From: Flavobacteriaceae bacterium
Lineage (GTDB): Bacteria > Bacteroidota > Bacteroidia > Flavobacteriales > Flavobacteriaceae
Length of the DNA: 64,000 nt
Assembly: GCA_013214065.1 (NCBI GenBank)
Contig: JABSPK010000002.1
Coordinates: 372,001 to 436,000 of the forward strand
Direction of reading: 5' to 3'
Made by a program: the position numbers and the translations under genes. The notes under the pieces were generated by a model, which was not told the origin of the DNA, searched no databases, and saw only the letters and a program-made list of their open reading frames with translations. Each line of letters starts with the position of its first letter. The first letter of the stretch is position 1. This document shows, in pieces, positions 27,181-36,321 of this stretch.

Positions 27181-28142
27181 CCTTTTTGGCCCATATGGAA
27201 TAGGGCGTCGCCTTGGTTCACCACCGCTTGGTTGTTGATACAGAAGACCCAACCATCGAAAGGGGCCTTTATTTTTTTCGTCTTTTTGGCAAAGGTATCG
27301 CTGACCATCCCTAGGCAATCCCCCTTTTTCACTTCGGCCCCATTGGCGATTTCCGGAACGAACATGCCCGCCCGTGGTGCCCGAATCCATCGGGTCGCAC
27401 CTAAACGGATGCTCGATACTGATTTGCCTTTTTTGGGTGGGGTCACCATGCCAAAACCACCCAACACCTTCTTGATGCCCGAAATGGCCATTTCGATCGC
27501 CGTTTCATCAAACCGCATGCTTTCTCCGGCCTCATAGACCACAATGGGTTTCCCCATGCGATAGGCCGCTTTACGAAACGAACCCGCGATCAATCGCGAC
27601 GCAAAATAAAACGGGGCATCGAACCGCTCGGCCAAGGCCTCGCTTTGTGTATCTCCTTCGGTAAATCGGATTTGGGGGTAATTATGACGTTGCCCTCCAC
27701 CCGTATGCAAATCGATCCCGAAATCGATCTGTGGCAAAATCTCTTGGGTATAATGGTAGGCGATCCGACTCGCCAATGAACCGTTCTTGCGACCGGGAAA
27801 ACTACGGTTGACATCTTTGCCGTCGGGCACGTCTCTTGAAAAGTGGATGAAGCCGAAAATGTTCAAGATGGGCACCACGATCACCGCCCCTTTCTTGATT
27901 TGGAAATCATCATTTTCCAACATGCGCCTTAAGGTCTCTACCCCATTGATCTCATCGCCGTGCAAGCCCGCTTGCAACAACACCGTCGGGCCTTTCTTTT
28001 TGGCGTTGAACACGTGTACGGGAATATCGATCAGCGTTCCGGTTGGCAAGCGTGCGATATTGATCTTGACCAACTTCCGTTGCCCCGGAAAGACCGATTC
28101 GCCATTGATGGTTATCGATTTATTTTCTTCTTCGAAAGGCAT
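27177..28142 (-). CDS. Succinylglutamate desuccinylase/aspartoacylase-family zinc hydrolase
   Basis: 321 residues, M14-like AstE/ASPA family. Zinc ligands and catalytic region are seen in AGLHGDEINGVE (His61, Glu64) and in DLHTGGG (about 155). A C-terminal beta domain with IRAPRAGMF and GDCLGMVSDTF (biotinyl-like hammerhead look) follows. Such enzymes hydrolyse N-acyl amino acids or peptide-type amides. It directly follows, and overlaps by 23 bases, a RimK-like ligase, a pairing that suggests removal of residues the ligase adds (inference). Confidence 0.9.
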   Translation of the reverse strand: MPFEEENKSITINGESVFPGQRKLVKINIARLPTGTLIDIPVHVFNAKKKGPTVLLQAGLHGDEINGVETLRRMLENDDFQIKKGAVIVVPILNIFGFIHFSRDVPDGKDVNRSFPGRKNGSLASRIAYHYTQEILPQIDFGIDLHTGGGQRHNYPQIRFTEGDTQSEALAERFDAPFYFASRLIAGSFRKAAYRMGKPIVVYEAGESMRFDETAIEMAISGIKKVLGGFGMVTPPKKGKSVSSIRLGATRWIRAPRAGMFVPEIANGAEVKKGDCLGMVSDTFAKKTKKIKAPFDGWVFCINNQAVVNQGDALFHMGQKG

Positions 28143-29010
28143 TGCGTTCTACGAATTGAATGATATGTTTGGCCACGTTGATCCCACTGGCCGCTTCGAT
28201 ACCCTTGAGGCCGGGCGAAGCGTTCACCTCGATCAATACAGGGCCCTTTTTGGAGCGCATCAAGTCGACCCCGGCCACTCCCAAACCCAAATATCGGGTC
28301 GCCTTTAGGGCGATTTCCTTTTCTTTAGAGGTCGGTTCTATCGCTACCGTATCGGCCCCTCGATGCACATTGGATCGAAAATCGTCAAGATCGCTTTTGC
28401 GCTTCATACTGGCCACCACGCGATTGCCGACTACGATAATTCGGATGTCTTCACCATTGGCCTCTTCGATATACCGTTGTAGCAAAATACTGGTATCCAT
28501 CTTATAAAAGGTATCGATGATCGATTTGGCCGATTTTTTGGTCTCGGCCAAGATCACCCCCAGACCTTGGGTGCCTTCTTGCAACTTGATGATTACAGGT
28601 GCCCCACCCAGTAATTTGATCTGGGCCTCGATGTTGTTCGGATTGATTGAAAACAAGGTCTCCGGAATGGGAATGCCTTTTCGGGCCATGATCTGTAGGG
28701 TGCGCACCTTGTTTCGCGCGCGGGTGATCCCCAGCGAACGGGCCGTACTGAACACCTCGTTCATTTCGAATTGCTTGACGATGGCCGAACCGTGTTTGGT
28801 GACCTTGGCGCCGATGCGCGGAATGATGGCATCGAATTCGTTGGTGACATCTTCTTCACCTAAAAAAATTCGTGGCCTTCCTTCACCTAATTTAACCGAG
28901 CATTTCGTGTGGTCGATCAGCTCGACATAATGGCCCAATGCTTGGGCCTCCTCCACGATACGACGTGTCGAATGCACAGTAAGGCTGACGGAAAGTATGG
29001 CGATATCCAT
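28120..29010 (-). CDS. rimK: RimK-family ATP-grasp ligase
   Basis: 296 residues. An N-terminal domain (about 1-95) is followed by ATP-grasp: PVIIKLQEGTQGLGVILAE (about 135-153), LLQRYIEEANGEDIRIIVVGN, and the metal-binding EVNASPGLKGIEAASG near the C-terminus. In E. coli RimK adds glutamates to the C-terminus of ribosomal protein S6; other members make poly-alpha-glutamate or amino-acid-tagged products. Substrate here is unknown. Upstream, minus-strand TTG (29072-29074)-N17-TTATTTTG (29047-29054) may be its promoter. Confidence 0.92.
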   Translation of the reverse strand: MDIAILSVSLTVHSTRRIVEEAQALGHYVELIDHTKCSVKLGEGRPRIFLGEEDVTNEFDAIIPRIGAKVTKHGSAIVKQFEMNEVFSTARSLGITRARNKVRTLQIMARKGIPIPETLFSINPNNIEAQIKLLGGAPVIIKLQEGTQGLGVILAETKKSAKSIIDTFYKMDTSILLQRYIEEANGEDIRIIVVGNRVVASMKRKSDLDDFRSNVHRGADTVAIEPTSKEKEIALKATRYLGLGVAGVDLMRSKKGPVLIEVNASPGLKGIEAASGINVAKHIIQFVERNAFRRRK

Positions 29011-29207
29011 AGGATAGCAGCAAGTCGATTACGACTCAATATCGCTCAAAATAACCGAAAAGCAGGCGTATCAAGATGAAATTGCCGTTAATAATCGCTT
29101 TTTGTTGAGGGTTTCATACCGAAAATAGCGCTTAAGCCCGGTAAATTTGAAACAGTTTGTAGCTTGGTTATAACGTTTCTAAATAAGAGCGGCCAAATCA
29201 GCAACAT

Positions 29208-29238
29208 TTGTTAAAAACTCAGTCGTGACGTACCTTTG
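29208..29238 (+). promoter_or_regulatory. Promoter of the sdh operon
   Basis: TTG (29208-29210), 20 bases, TACCTTTG (29231-29238): exact consensus, 16 bases upstream of the sdhC ATG. Confidence 0.8.
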
Positions 29239-29254
29239 TTAAAATTCAAATCAC

Positions 29255-29923
29255 ATGGGTGGATTGATAAAATCTTCGCTTGCCCGAAAATATGTCATGG
29301 CGCTTTCGGGTCTTTTTTTGGTCACATTTTTAGTCTTACACGTAACCATTAACCTCGCCTCGGTATTTTCACCGGATTTCTTTAACGAAGCGTCCCATTT
29401 TATGGGGTACAACCCGATCGTCCAATTCATCATGCAGCCGATCCTCATTGTGGGGGTCATCGTGCATTTCGTCATGGGTTTCGTATTGGAAATCAAAAAC
29501 AAAAAAGCGCGAACCGTGTCTTATGCGAAATTCAAAGGCAGTGCCAATGCCCCTTGGGTCTCGCGCAACATGATCTACAGCGGTTTGGTGGTCTTGGCTT
29601 TTTTAGGTTTGCATTTCTACGATTTCTGGATCCATGAAATGACCTATAAATATTTAGCTGCCAACCCCGAAGATCCCACGCGTTATTACGCCGAAACGGT
29701 AGAGAAATTCGCGCCTTTTTGGAGAACCGTGATTTATGTGGTTTCCTTTTTGCTTTTGAGTTTGCACCTATGGCACGGCTTTGCATCGTCGTTCCAGTCC
29801 ATGGGTCTGAACAATAAATACACGCCGGCGATCAAGCAATTCGCCAAAGCGTTCGCCGTGGTGGTTCCGTTAGCTTTCGCCTTCATCGCACTCTACCACC
29901 ACCTTAACCCGATAACACATTAA
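29255..29923 (+). CDS. sdhC: Succinate dehydrogenase cytochrome b subunit
   Basis: 222 residues, single-subunit type B membrane anchor with five hydrophobic helices ([98 protein letters not shown]). Histidines within the helices (LHV, IVHF, GLHF, SLHLWHG) provide the diheme ligands expected for this type. It passes electrons from SdhB to menaquinone in the inner membrane. First gene of the operon, two bases before sdhA. Confidence 0.95.
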   Translation: MGGLIKSSLARKYVMALSGLFLVTFLVLHVTINLASVFSPDFFNEASHFMGYNPIVQFIMQPILIVGVIVHFVMGFVLEIKNKKARTVSYAKFKGSANAPWVSRNMIYSGLVVLAFLGLHFYDFWIHEMTYKYLAANPEDPTRYYAETVEKFAPFWRTVIYVVSFLLLSLHLWHGFASSFQSMGLNNKYTPAIKQFAKAFAVVVPLAFAFIALYHHLNPITH

Positions 29924-29925
29924 TT

Positions 29926-31929
29926 ATGGGAGTATTGGAATCCAAAGCCCCACAAGGACCCTTGGCCCAAAAATGGACCAAGCATAAGAACGAAATCAAT
30001 TTGGTCAACCCGGCCAATAAGCGGAACATCGATATCATCGTGGTAGGTACAGGCCTTGCCGGTGGATCGGCCGCAGCCACGCTGGCCGAGCTCGGTTATA
30101 ACGTCAAGACCTTCTGCTACCAAGATTCTCCGCGAAGGGCGCACTCGATTGCGGCCCAAGGTGGGGTCAATGCCGCTAAAAACTATCAGGGTGACGGTGA
30201 TAGCGTCTACCGCCTTTTTTACGATACCATCAAAGGGGGTGACTACCGTTCACGTGAAGCCAACGTACACCGATTGGCAGAAGTTTCAACCAATATCATC
30301 GACCAATGCGTCGCCCAAGGAGTGCCCTTTGCCCGTGAGTACGGGGGCTTATTGGACAACCGTTCGTTCGGAGGGGTATTGGTTTCGCGTACCTTCTACG
30401 CCAAAGGACAGACCGGACAACAATTGTTGCTCGGGGCCTATGCCGCCATGAACCGGCAGATCCAAAGGGGAAAGATCAAGAGCCATACCCGTCATGAAAT
30501 GCTCGACCTGGTTTTGGTCGATGGCAAGGCGCGTGGAATCATCGCCCGAAATTTGGTGACCGGTGAAATCGAACGCCACAGTGCCCATGCCGTGGTCTTG
30601 GCCACCGGCGGATACGGTAACCTATTCTTCTTGTCGACCTATTGTATGGGGGCCAACGTAATGGCCGCCTGGAAAGCACATAAGCGTGGGGCGTATTTCG
30701 CAAATCCGTGTTTTACGCAAATCCACCCAACCTGCATTCCGGTCTCTGGCGACCACCAATCGAAATTGACCTTGATGTCCGAATCGCTTCGGAACGACGG
30801 TCGAATCTGGGTGCCCAAGAAAAAAGAAGATGCCATCGCGATACGCGAAGGGCGTTTAAAACCGACCGAATTGGCCGAAGAAGATCGTGACTACTATTTG
30901 GAACGTCGTTATCCGGCCTTTGGAAACCTAGTGCCTCGCGATGTGGCGTCGCGGGCCGCGAAAGAACGTTGCGATGCAGGTTTTGGGGTGAACAAAACCG
31001 GAGAGGCCGTATACCTTGACTTTAGTTCGGCCATCATGCGGTATGGGCGTGAAAAGGCCTTGACCTCGGGTATGAAGAACCCTGATGATGCCACCGTACG
31101 GCAATTGGGTGAAGAAGTGGTCGAAGCCAAATATGGGAACCTCTTCCAGATGTATGAAAAAATCGTGGATGAAAATCCATACAAGACCCCGATGAAAATC
31201 TACCCGGCCGTACACTATACCATGGGCGGACTTTGGGTCGATTACAACCTACAAACCACGATTCCCGGTTGTTATGCCGCCGGTGAAGCGAACTTCAGCG
31301 ACCACGGGGCGAACCGCCTTGGGGCCTCGGCCTTGATGCAAGGGTTGGCCGATGGGTATTTCGTTTTGCCCTACACCATTGGCGATTACCTTTCACACGA
31401 TATCCGTACCGGGGCCATCCCGACGGATTCAGCCGAGTTCGAAGCCGCTGAAAAGAACGTTCGCGAACGCATCGATAAATTAATGTCAGGTGCCGGTATC
31501 AACTCCGTAGACCATTACCACAAAAAGTTGGGCAAGATCATGTGGAATAAATGTGGCATGTCGCGTAACGAAAAGGACTTGAAGTCGGCCATTAAGGAAA
31601 TCGCCGAATTACGAGCTGATTTTTGGGCCAATGTGAAGGTGCCCGGAAGTGCCGATGGAAAAAACCAAGAGTTGGAAAAAGCCGGTAGGGTCGCCGACTT
31701 TTTGGAATTGGGTGAACTCTTCGCTAAAGATGCCCTTGAACGCAATGAATCTTGCGGCGGCCATTTTAGGGAAGAATACCAAACCCCTGAAGGTGAAGCC
31801 TTGCGTGATGACGAAAACTTCAAGTTCGTCTCTGCCTGGGAATACCAAGGGGATCCGAGCAAGGCCAAGTTGCACAAAGAAGACCTGGTCTATGAAAACA
31901 TCGAACTGAAAACACGAAGCTATAAATAA
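29926..31929 (+). CDS. sdhA: Succinate dehydrogenase flavoprotein subunit
   Basis: 667 residues, the long form typical of type B SQR/QFR in Bacteroidota. FAD-binding [19 protein letters not shown] (about 37-55), the covalent-flavin histidine region [17 protein letters not shown], the active-site block SYCMG-like [13 protein letters not shown] with HPTCIP, and [23 protein letters not shown] are all present. Oxidises succinate to fumarate in the TCA cycle. Confidence 0.97.
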   Translation: MGVLESKAPQGPLAQKWTKHKNEINLVNPANKRNIDIIVVGTGLAGGSAAATLAELGYNVKTFCYQDSPRRAHSIAAQGGVNAAKNYQGDGDSVYRLFYDTIKGGDYRSREANVHRLAEVSTNIIDQCVAQGVPFAREYGGLLDNRSFGGVLVSRTFYAKGQTGQQLLLGAYAAMNRQIQRGKIKSHTRHEMLDLVLVDGKARGIIARNLVTGEIERHSAHAVVLATGGYGNLFFLSTYCMGANVMAAWKAHKRGAYFANPCFTQIHPTCIPVSGDHQSKLTLMSESLRNDGRIWVPKKKEDAIAIREGRLKPTELAEEDRDYYLERRYPAFGNLVPRDVASRAAKERCDAGFGVNKTGEAVYLDFSSAIMRYGREKALTSGMKNPDDATVRQLGEEVVEAKYGNLFQMYEKIVDENPYKTPMKIYPAVHYTMGGLWVDYNLQTTIPGCYAAGEANFSDHGANRLGASALMQGLADGYFVLPYTIGDYLSHDIRTGAIPTDSAEFEAAEKNVRERIDKLMSGAGINSVDHYHKKLGKIMWNKCGMSRNEKDLKSAIKEIAELRADFWANVKVPGSADGKNQELEKAGRVADFLELGELFAKDALERNESCGGHFREEYQTPEGEALRDDENFKFVSAWEYQGDPSKAKLHKEDLVYENIELKTRSYK

Positions 31930-31933
31930 GCCT

Positions 31934-32248
31934 ATGAAGACCATTACCCTTACCCTTAAGAAAATCGATGCCTTGAAATGGGGCATGATCGCGGGGGCGC
32001 TTTACGCCTTATTATCGTTGATCATCATCGTTCCCATGTTTTTGTTCATTTCTTTGATCGGGGCGGCGGCTGATTTTGAAAATGCCGGTTTAGGTATTTT
32101 GGGTACTGGGGTCTTTATGCTTTTTATGCCGATCCTGTACGGTGTGATCGGGTTCATCATCGGATGGATCGGAGCCATGCTGTTCAATTTTATATTAGGA
32201 AGGACCAGTGGCCTTGACATGGTCTTTGACAAAAAAGAAGAAATATAG
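31934..32248 (+). CDS. Small membrane protein inside the sdh operon
   Basis: 104 residues with two long hydrophobic helices ([29 protein letters not shown] and [36 protein letters not shown]) and a charged tail ending DKKEEI; DUF3566-like in appearance. It lies 4 bases after sdhA and 2 bases before sdhB, so it must be co-transcribed. It is not a recognised SDH subunit: no heme-ligand histidine is visible. An assembly or unrelated role is open. Confidence 0.85.
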   Translation: MKTITLTLKKIDALKWGMIAGALYALLSLIIIVPMFLFISLIGAAADFENAGLGILGTGVFMLFMPILYGVIGFIIGWIGAMLFNFILGRTSGLDMVFDKKEEI

Positions 32249-32250
32249 CT

Positions 32251-32997
32251 ATGAAATTGTATTTGAAAATATGGCGACAGGCCAATGCCGGAGCCAAAGG
32301 AAAAATGGTCGATTATACCCTTGACGGGGTCGAGAGCGATATGTCGTTCTTGGAAATGCTCGACATTTTGAACGAAGAATTGATTTCAAAAGGGGAAGAA
32401 CCCGTAGAATTCGACCACGATTGTCGCGAAGGGATCTGTGGCACCTGTTCGTTGATGATCAACGGAAGGCCCCACGGACCGGATTCGCGCATCACCGTGT
32501 GCCAATTGCACATGAGAAGCTTTAACGATGGTGACGAGATCGTCATTGAACCATGGCGGGCCACGGCTTTTCCAGTCATCAAGGACCTTATCGTCGATCG
32601 TAGTTCTTTCGATCGGATCCAACAAGCCGGGGGGTACATTTCGGTGAACACCTCAGGAAGACCGGTCGATGCCAACGCCATACCGATTGAAAAGGAAATG
32701 GCCGACAAGTCATTCAACGCAGCGACCTGCATCGGGTGCGGTGCTTGTGTGGCCGCGTGTAAAAATGCCAGTGCCATGTTGTTCACCTCAGCCAAGGTCT
32801 CACAATTCGCCCTGTTGCCACAAGGTCAGGTCGAGGCCGCCGAAAGGGTACAGAACATGGTGCGCCAAATGGACTTGGAAGGTTTCGGAAACTGCACCAA
32901 TACCGGGGCTTGCGAAGTAGAATGCCCGAAAGGCATCTCCTTGGAGAACATCGCGCGTATGAACCGCGAGTTTCTATCGGCCTCCTTTAAAGGATAA
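32251..32997 (+). CDS. sdhB: Succinate dehydrogenase iron-sulfur subunit
   Basis: 248 residues. [2Fe-2S] ligands CREGICGTC and a later C in ITVCQLH (Cys58, 63, 66, 84); [4Fe-4S]/[3Fe-4S] ligands [11 protein letters not shown] (about 157-167) and [14 protein letters not shown] near residue 210-225. Passes electrons from the flavoprotein to the cytochrome b subunit. Followed by a strong terminator that closes the operon. Confidence 0.97.
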   Translation: MKLYLKIWRQANAGAKGKMVDYTLDGVESDMSFLEMLDILNEELISKGEEPVEFDHDCREGICGTCSLMINGRPHGPDSRITVCQLHMRSFNDGDEIVIEPWRATAFPVIKDLIVDRSSFDRIQQAGGYISVNTSGRPVDANAIPIEKEMADKSFNAATCIGCGACVAACKNASAMLFTSAKVSQFALLPQGQVEAAERVQNMVRQMDLEGFGNCTNTGACEVECPKGISLENIARMNREFLSASFKG

Positions 32998-33022
32998 CCA
33001 TTGATATTCCTATAGTATACCG

Positions 33023-33046
33023 ACCCGCCCAATGGCGGGTTTTTTC
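33023..33046 (+). terminator. Intrinsic terminator of the sdh operon
   Basis: ACCCGCC (33023-33029), loop CAAT, GGCGGGT (33034-33040), then TTTTT. Confidence 0.9.
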
Positions 33047-33099
33047 ATTTGGGGCCATATCGAAAATTTAAACTAATTTTAAGGAAACTCCCCCACGCT

Positions 33100-33750
33100 A
33101 TGAACTATTGGCATACCTTTTTGTGCTGTATCCTTACTTCGTATTTGGCAGCCCAGATTGATTCAGGTTCCGTTATGGGACTTCCGACCGGTACCTTGGC
33201 AGAAATCACGGCCATTACCGGGGCAGCTGAGGGCGACTTGGCCTATGCCACCGACACGAATAGGATCTATGTCTTTGACGGGGCCGTGTGGACCGAGCAA
33301 TACAACCAATCCTCTTCGGCATATTTCGGGCAATTCATCATCACCGGTACCGGAACGATTACGATTTCCGGAATTCCGTTTCAACCCTCGCAGATCAGTT
33401 TTGTAGGCCATGCCAATGTGGAAGTCTTGAACTTGAATTCTGACAATGCCGTCGGCAACAACAATTCCGGTTTGGCGAATTCTTTCGGTACGGCCAACGG
33501 TTTTGCACGCGACGATGCCGGCAGCATCGTGCAACAGACCATTTATCTAGGAGGGTCGGGCAATTCCATCAACGATATCTCACGCTATGCCTCGAGTAGC
33601 CATTGCCTGGGTATTCGCTACGGCAATCAGAACGGCAACCTTCTCGGTTTGACGACCATGGCCTTGACCGCCTTTACGGTTGACGGCTTCACCCTGAACG
33701 TCGACAACCATGCCGACGATGTGGTCGTGCTCTTCCATGCCTATGACTAA
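33100..33750 (+). CDS. Secreted protein with phage-tail/collagen-like look, function unknown
   Basis: 216 residues from the ATG at 33100, which gives a signal peptide ending LTSYLAAQ. A short repeat-unit-like block (GTLAEITAITGAAEGDLAYATDTNRIYVFDG, cited from parts at about 26-58) is of the kind found in adhesin and phage-tail structural proteins of Flavobacteriia. The C-terminal beta-rich domain (IPFQPSQISFVGHANVE, GFARDDAGSIVQQ, ISRYASSSHCLGIRYGNQNG) resembles receptor-binding or tail-fibre tips, from memory only. It stands alone between the sdh terminator and the Vsr-like gene. Confidence 0.7.
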   Translation: MNYWHTFLCCILTSYLAAQIDSGSVMGLPTGTLAEITAITGAAEGDLAYATDTNRIYVFDGAVWTEQYNQSSSAYFGQFIITGTGTITISGIPFQPSQISFVGHANVEVLNLNSDNAVGNNNSGLANSFGTANGFARDDAGSIVQQTIYLGGSGNSINDISRYASSSHCLGIRYGNQNGNLLGLTTMALTAFTVDGFTLNVDNHADDVVVLFHAYD

Positions 33751-33799
33751 GGAACCTTTCGTTTTGATTTTCTGAACTAGGCGGGGTATCTTGTGGTTT

Positions 33800-34279
33800 A
33801 TGGGAACGTCTTACGAACAAGAACGGATCAAAGTACCCCGCTTCAACGAAGCCTCGGGTTTTTACACCACGCCCGAACGTTCGAAGATCATGGGCAAGAT
33901 CCGCGGTAAGAACACCCAGCCCGAATTGGAATTTCGCAAAGCATTATGGCAAGCCGGGTATAGCTATCGCATTGACTATAAAAAACTGATCGGACGCCCC
34001 GATATCGCCTTAAACCGGTACAAAACCGTGATCTTTATCGATGGGGAATTCTGGCACGGCCACGATTGGGAACGGCGTAAGGCCAAATTGAAACGCAACC
34101 GGGAGTTTTGGATCGCTAAGATCGAACGCAATATGCAACGCGACCGTGAGGTCAACCAAGCCTTGCAAGAACTGGGGTATACCGTTTTCCGGTTCTGGGA
34201 CAAGGAAATCAAAAAAGAACTCGACCGCTGCTTACAACAGGTACTCGACCATTTAGATACACTACAACATGCCGATTGA
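33800..34279 (+). CDS. Vsr-like very-short-patch repair endonuclease
   Basis: 159 residues from the ATG at 33800. The restriction-endonuclease-like core of Vsr is clear: MGKIRGKNTQPELEFRKALW (about 31-50), GRPDIAL (Asp68) and VIFIDGEFWHGHDWE (His86, His88). In E. coli Vsr this enzyme nicks next to T:G mismatches left by deamination of Dcm-methylated cytosine. The zinc-binding cysteines of E. coli Vsr (GCFWHHHDC) are replaced by Glu and Trp. No cytosine methylase gene is nearby, so this may be a different mismatch or restriction-like role. A TTTTG-N20-TATCTTGT promoter-like stretch lies just upstream. Confidence 0.85.
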   Translation: MGTSYEQERIKVPRFNEASGFYTTPERSKIMGKIRGKNTQPELEFRKALWQAGYSYRIDYKKLIGRPDIALNRYKTVIFIDGEFWHGHDWERRKAKLKRNREFWIAKIERNMQRDREVNQALQELGYTVFRFWDKEIKKELDRCLQQVLDHLDTLQHAD

Positions 34280-35411
34280 ATCGAAACTGCCCCAAGTGGG
34301 TACGACCATCTTTACCGTTATGGGGCAAATGGCCCATGAACATGGGGCCGTCAATCTCTCGCAGGGGTTCCCGAATTTCGAGGTGGCCCCACAGCTGCTG
34401 CAACTGGTCGACCAGGCCCAAAAAGAAGGCTTCAACCAATACGCCCCCATGCAGGGCATCTATTCACTGCGCGAACGCATTGCCGAAAAAATGGAAGTAC
34501 TATATGGGGCCGATTATGATCCAGCGACCGAGGTCACGGTGACCGCCGGGGCGACCCAAGCACTCTTTACGGCCATCTCAGCCTTCGTGCACCCGGGTAA
34601 TGAGGTGATCGTCTTCAAACCGGCCTATGACAGTTACGAGCCGGCCATCGAACTCTATGGAGGGGTCTGTGTGCCTTTGCAATTGGTCGGAAAGGAGTAC
34701 CGCATCGATTGGGATGCGTTTAAGCAAGTACTCGGGCCCAAAACCCGGATGATCATCATCAATACCCCGCACAACCCCTCAGGAAGCATCTTGACCTCCA
34801 GCGATCTGGAGACCCTGCAACGCCTTTTACGTGACACCGATGTTTTGGTGTTGAGCGACGAGGTCTATGAGCATATCGTCTTTGACGGGCAGTCGCATGA
34901 AAGTATGGCCAAATACAACGACCTGCGGGCCCGAAGCCTGATCTGTGCCTCGTTCGGCAAGACCTTCCATGTGACCGGTTGGAAAATGGGCTACTGCCTC
35001 GCCCCCAAAGCCCTGATGCAAGAGTTTCAAAAGGTGCACCAATACAATGTGTTCTGTGTCAACCACCCGGTGCAGCGGGCGTTGGCGACCTACTTTAAGA
35101 CCCCAGAGCACTATTTGGGGCTGTCAGCCTTTTACCAAGAGAAACGCGATTACTTTTTACAAGCCATCGAAGGCTCCCGCTTTAGGTTCACCCCTGCCCA
35201 GGGAACCTACTTTCAGTTGTTGGAGTATTCGGCGGTCACCGACGAGGGCGATGTCGCCTTTGCCGAACGCCTGGTGAAAGAACACGGGCTGGCCAGCATC
35301 CCCGTTTCGGTCTTTAATGTGAATGGGTTGGATCTTAAGCAACTCCGCTTTTGTTTTGCCAAGACCCAAGCGACCTTGGATCGGGCAGCGGAGATACTAT
35401 GTGCCATCTAA
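34269..35411 (+). CDS. PLP-dependent aminotransferase, YbdL/kynurenine-aminotransferase-like
   Basis: 380 residues, fold type I class-I aminotransferase. Start MPIESKLPQVGTTIFTVM with NLSQGFPNF and NQYAPMQGIYSLRERIAEKM matches the methionine-preferring YbdL group. The PLP lysine is in ASFGKTFHVTGWKMGY (Lys231); NTPHNPSG (about 165-172) and SDEVYEHIVFDG hold other cofactor contacts. Likely transaminates methionine or aromatic amino acids. The start overlaps the end of the Vsr gene by 11 bases. Confidence 0.93.
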   Translation: MPIESKLPQVGTTIFTVMGQMAHEHGAVNLSQGFPNFEVAPQLLQLVDQAQKEGFNQYAPMQGIYSLRERIAEKMEVLYGADYDPATEVTVTAGATQALFTAISAFVHPGNEVIVFKPAYDSYEPAIELYGGVCVPLQLVGKEYRIDWDAFKQVLGPKTRMIIINTPHNPSGSILTSSDLETLQRLLRDTDVLVLSDEVYEHIVFDGQSHESMAKYNDLRARSLICASFGKTFHVTGWKMGYCLAPKALMQEFQKVHQYNVFCVNHPVQRALATYFKTPEHYLGLSAFYQEKRDYFLQAIEGSRFRFTPAQGTYFQLLEYSAVTDEGDVAFAERLVKEHGLASIPVSVFNVNGLDLKQLRFCFAKTQATLDRAAEILCAI

Positions 35412-35469
35412 GAAAGCTTACCCACTTAAAGGTGACTTAAGGAAAGATTCTATTCGAAATCGTAAAGGA

Positions 35470-36177
35470 CTATAGTTGTTTGCGAACAAGAACGAATACT
35501 TCATTGATCTGTTCAAAAGGAATCGAAAAATCCTGATACTCTGGAGCCCTATTCAAATTGCGACACTGCACCTCTTGCTTTTCCATATCGATATCGATTA
35601 GCGCCCGGCAAATGATTCGTTCTTGTAGCACAAAAATCAAGGGCTCGGCTTGGTGATCGGCCACGAGTTGTACCCATTCCCCAAAGGATACTTTTCTTCC
35701 CAAAACCAAGGTGCCATTGGGGATGGCGTTTTTGGTCCTATCGTCCATAGCGTCCCCACGGATTTCAAAAGCAAGGTGCAATCCATCCCCCACAAAATCC
35801 AAAAGAAAGCCGTTTTGAAATAGCTCTTGAATGAAGGCCGTTTTGTCAATGGCCTGCAGATACCGTTGTTGATCTTCCAACAATAATACAGGAGCCATGA
35901 CCATGACCTTACCGTTGGCAATAGGATAACCAATAGTCCCATTCTTGGCAAAGACTTTCTTACTCAAATAAGGACTCGCTTCCTCATTGACCTCATGGAT
36001 ATAGAGTTCAGCGATACTCATTCCAAAATAGTCGGCGATCTTCGTTAAGTTTTTGTTCGGGATATTCGCATCCTTCTTTTCATACAATTGGATGGTACGT
36101 AAACTAACTTCGATGGCCTCGGCCAAATCCGTTTGGCTGATTTGCTTTTTTTGTCGCAGTCGCTTAATAATATACAC
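35470..36177 (-). CDS. XRE-family repressor with inactive S24/LexA-like C-terminal domain
   Basis: 235 residues from the GTG at 36177; a TTG at 36198 would add seven residues but overlaps the operator palindrome. The HTH (about 1-60: ISQTDLAEAIEVSLRTIQLYEK) is joined to an S24-like domain (about 85-235). The usual GDSM catalytic serine site reads RGDAMD (Ala143), so RecA-stimulated self-cleavage is not expected. This looks like a phage-CI-type regulator that no longer cleaves itself. It is divergent from a small HTH-like gene across an operator-rich spacer. Confidence 0.88.
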   Translation of the reverse strand: MYIIKRLRQKKQISQTDLAEAIEVSLRTIQLYEKKDANIPNKNLTKIADYFGMSIAELYIHEVNEEASPYLSKKVFAKNGTIGYPIANGKVMVMAPVLLLEDQQRYLQAIDKTAFIQELFQNGFLLDFVGDGLHLAFEIRGDAMDDRTKNAIPNGTLVLGRKVSFGEWVQLVADHQAEPLIFVLQERIICRALIDIDMEKQEVQCRNLNRAPEYQDFSIPFEQINEVFVLVRKQL

Positions 36178-36193
36178 GAATATTGTATTATTA

Positions 36194-36270
36194 TGCAAAT
36201 ATTTTACATATCTGCATTTTATCTGTTGAAATAATTAGCATATCTGTAATTCGGTTACAAGCAAATATAG
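36194..36270. promoter_or_regulatory. Operator-rich spacer between XRE repressor and small HTH gene
   Basis: TGCAAATAT (36194-36202), 5 bases, ATATCTGCA (36208-36216) is an inverted repeat with one mismatch. CATATCTG occurs at 36207-36214 and again at 36239-36246, 32 bases apart (three helical turns), with a related TTATCTG between at 36219-36225. CTGTAA-N5-TTACAAG forms another dyad at about 36244-36261. These are likely binding sites of the XRE protein (inference). Confidence 0.55.
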
Positions 36271-36321
36271 AAAAAGCTACTCCCATCGAAATACTGTTGA
36301 ACCACTAATTCTCAAAATCCA

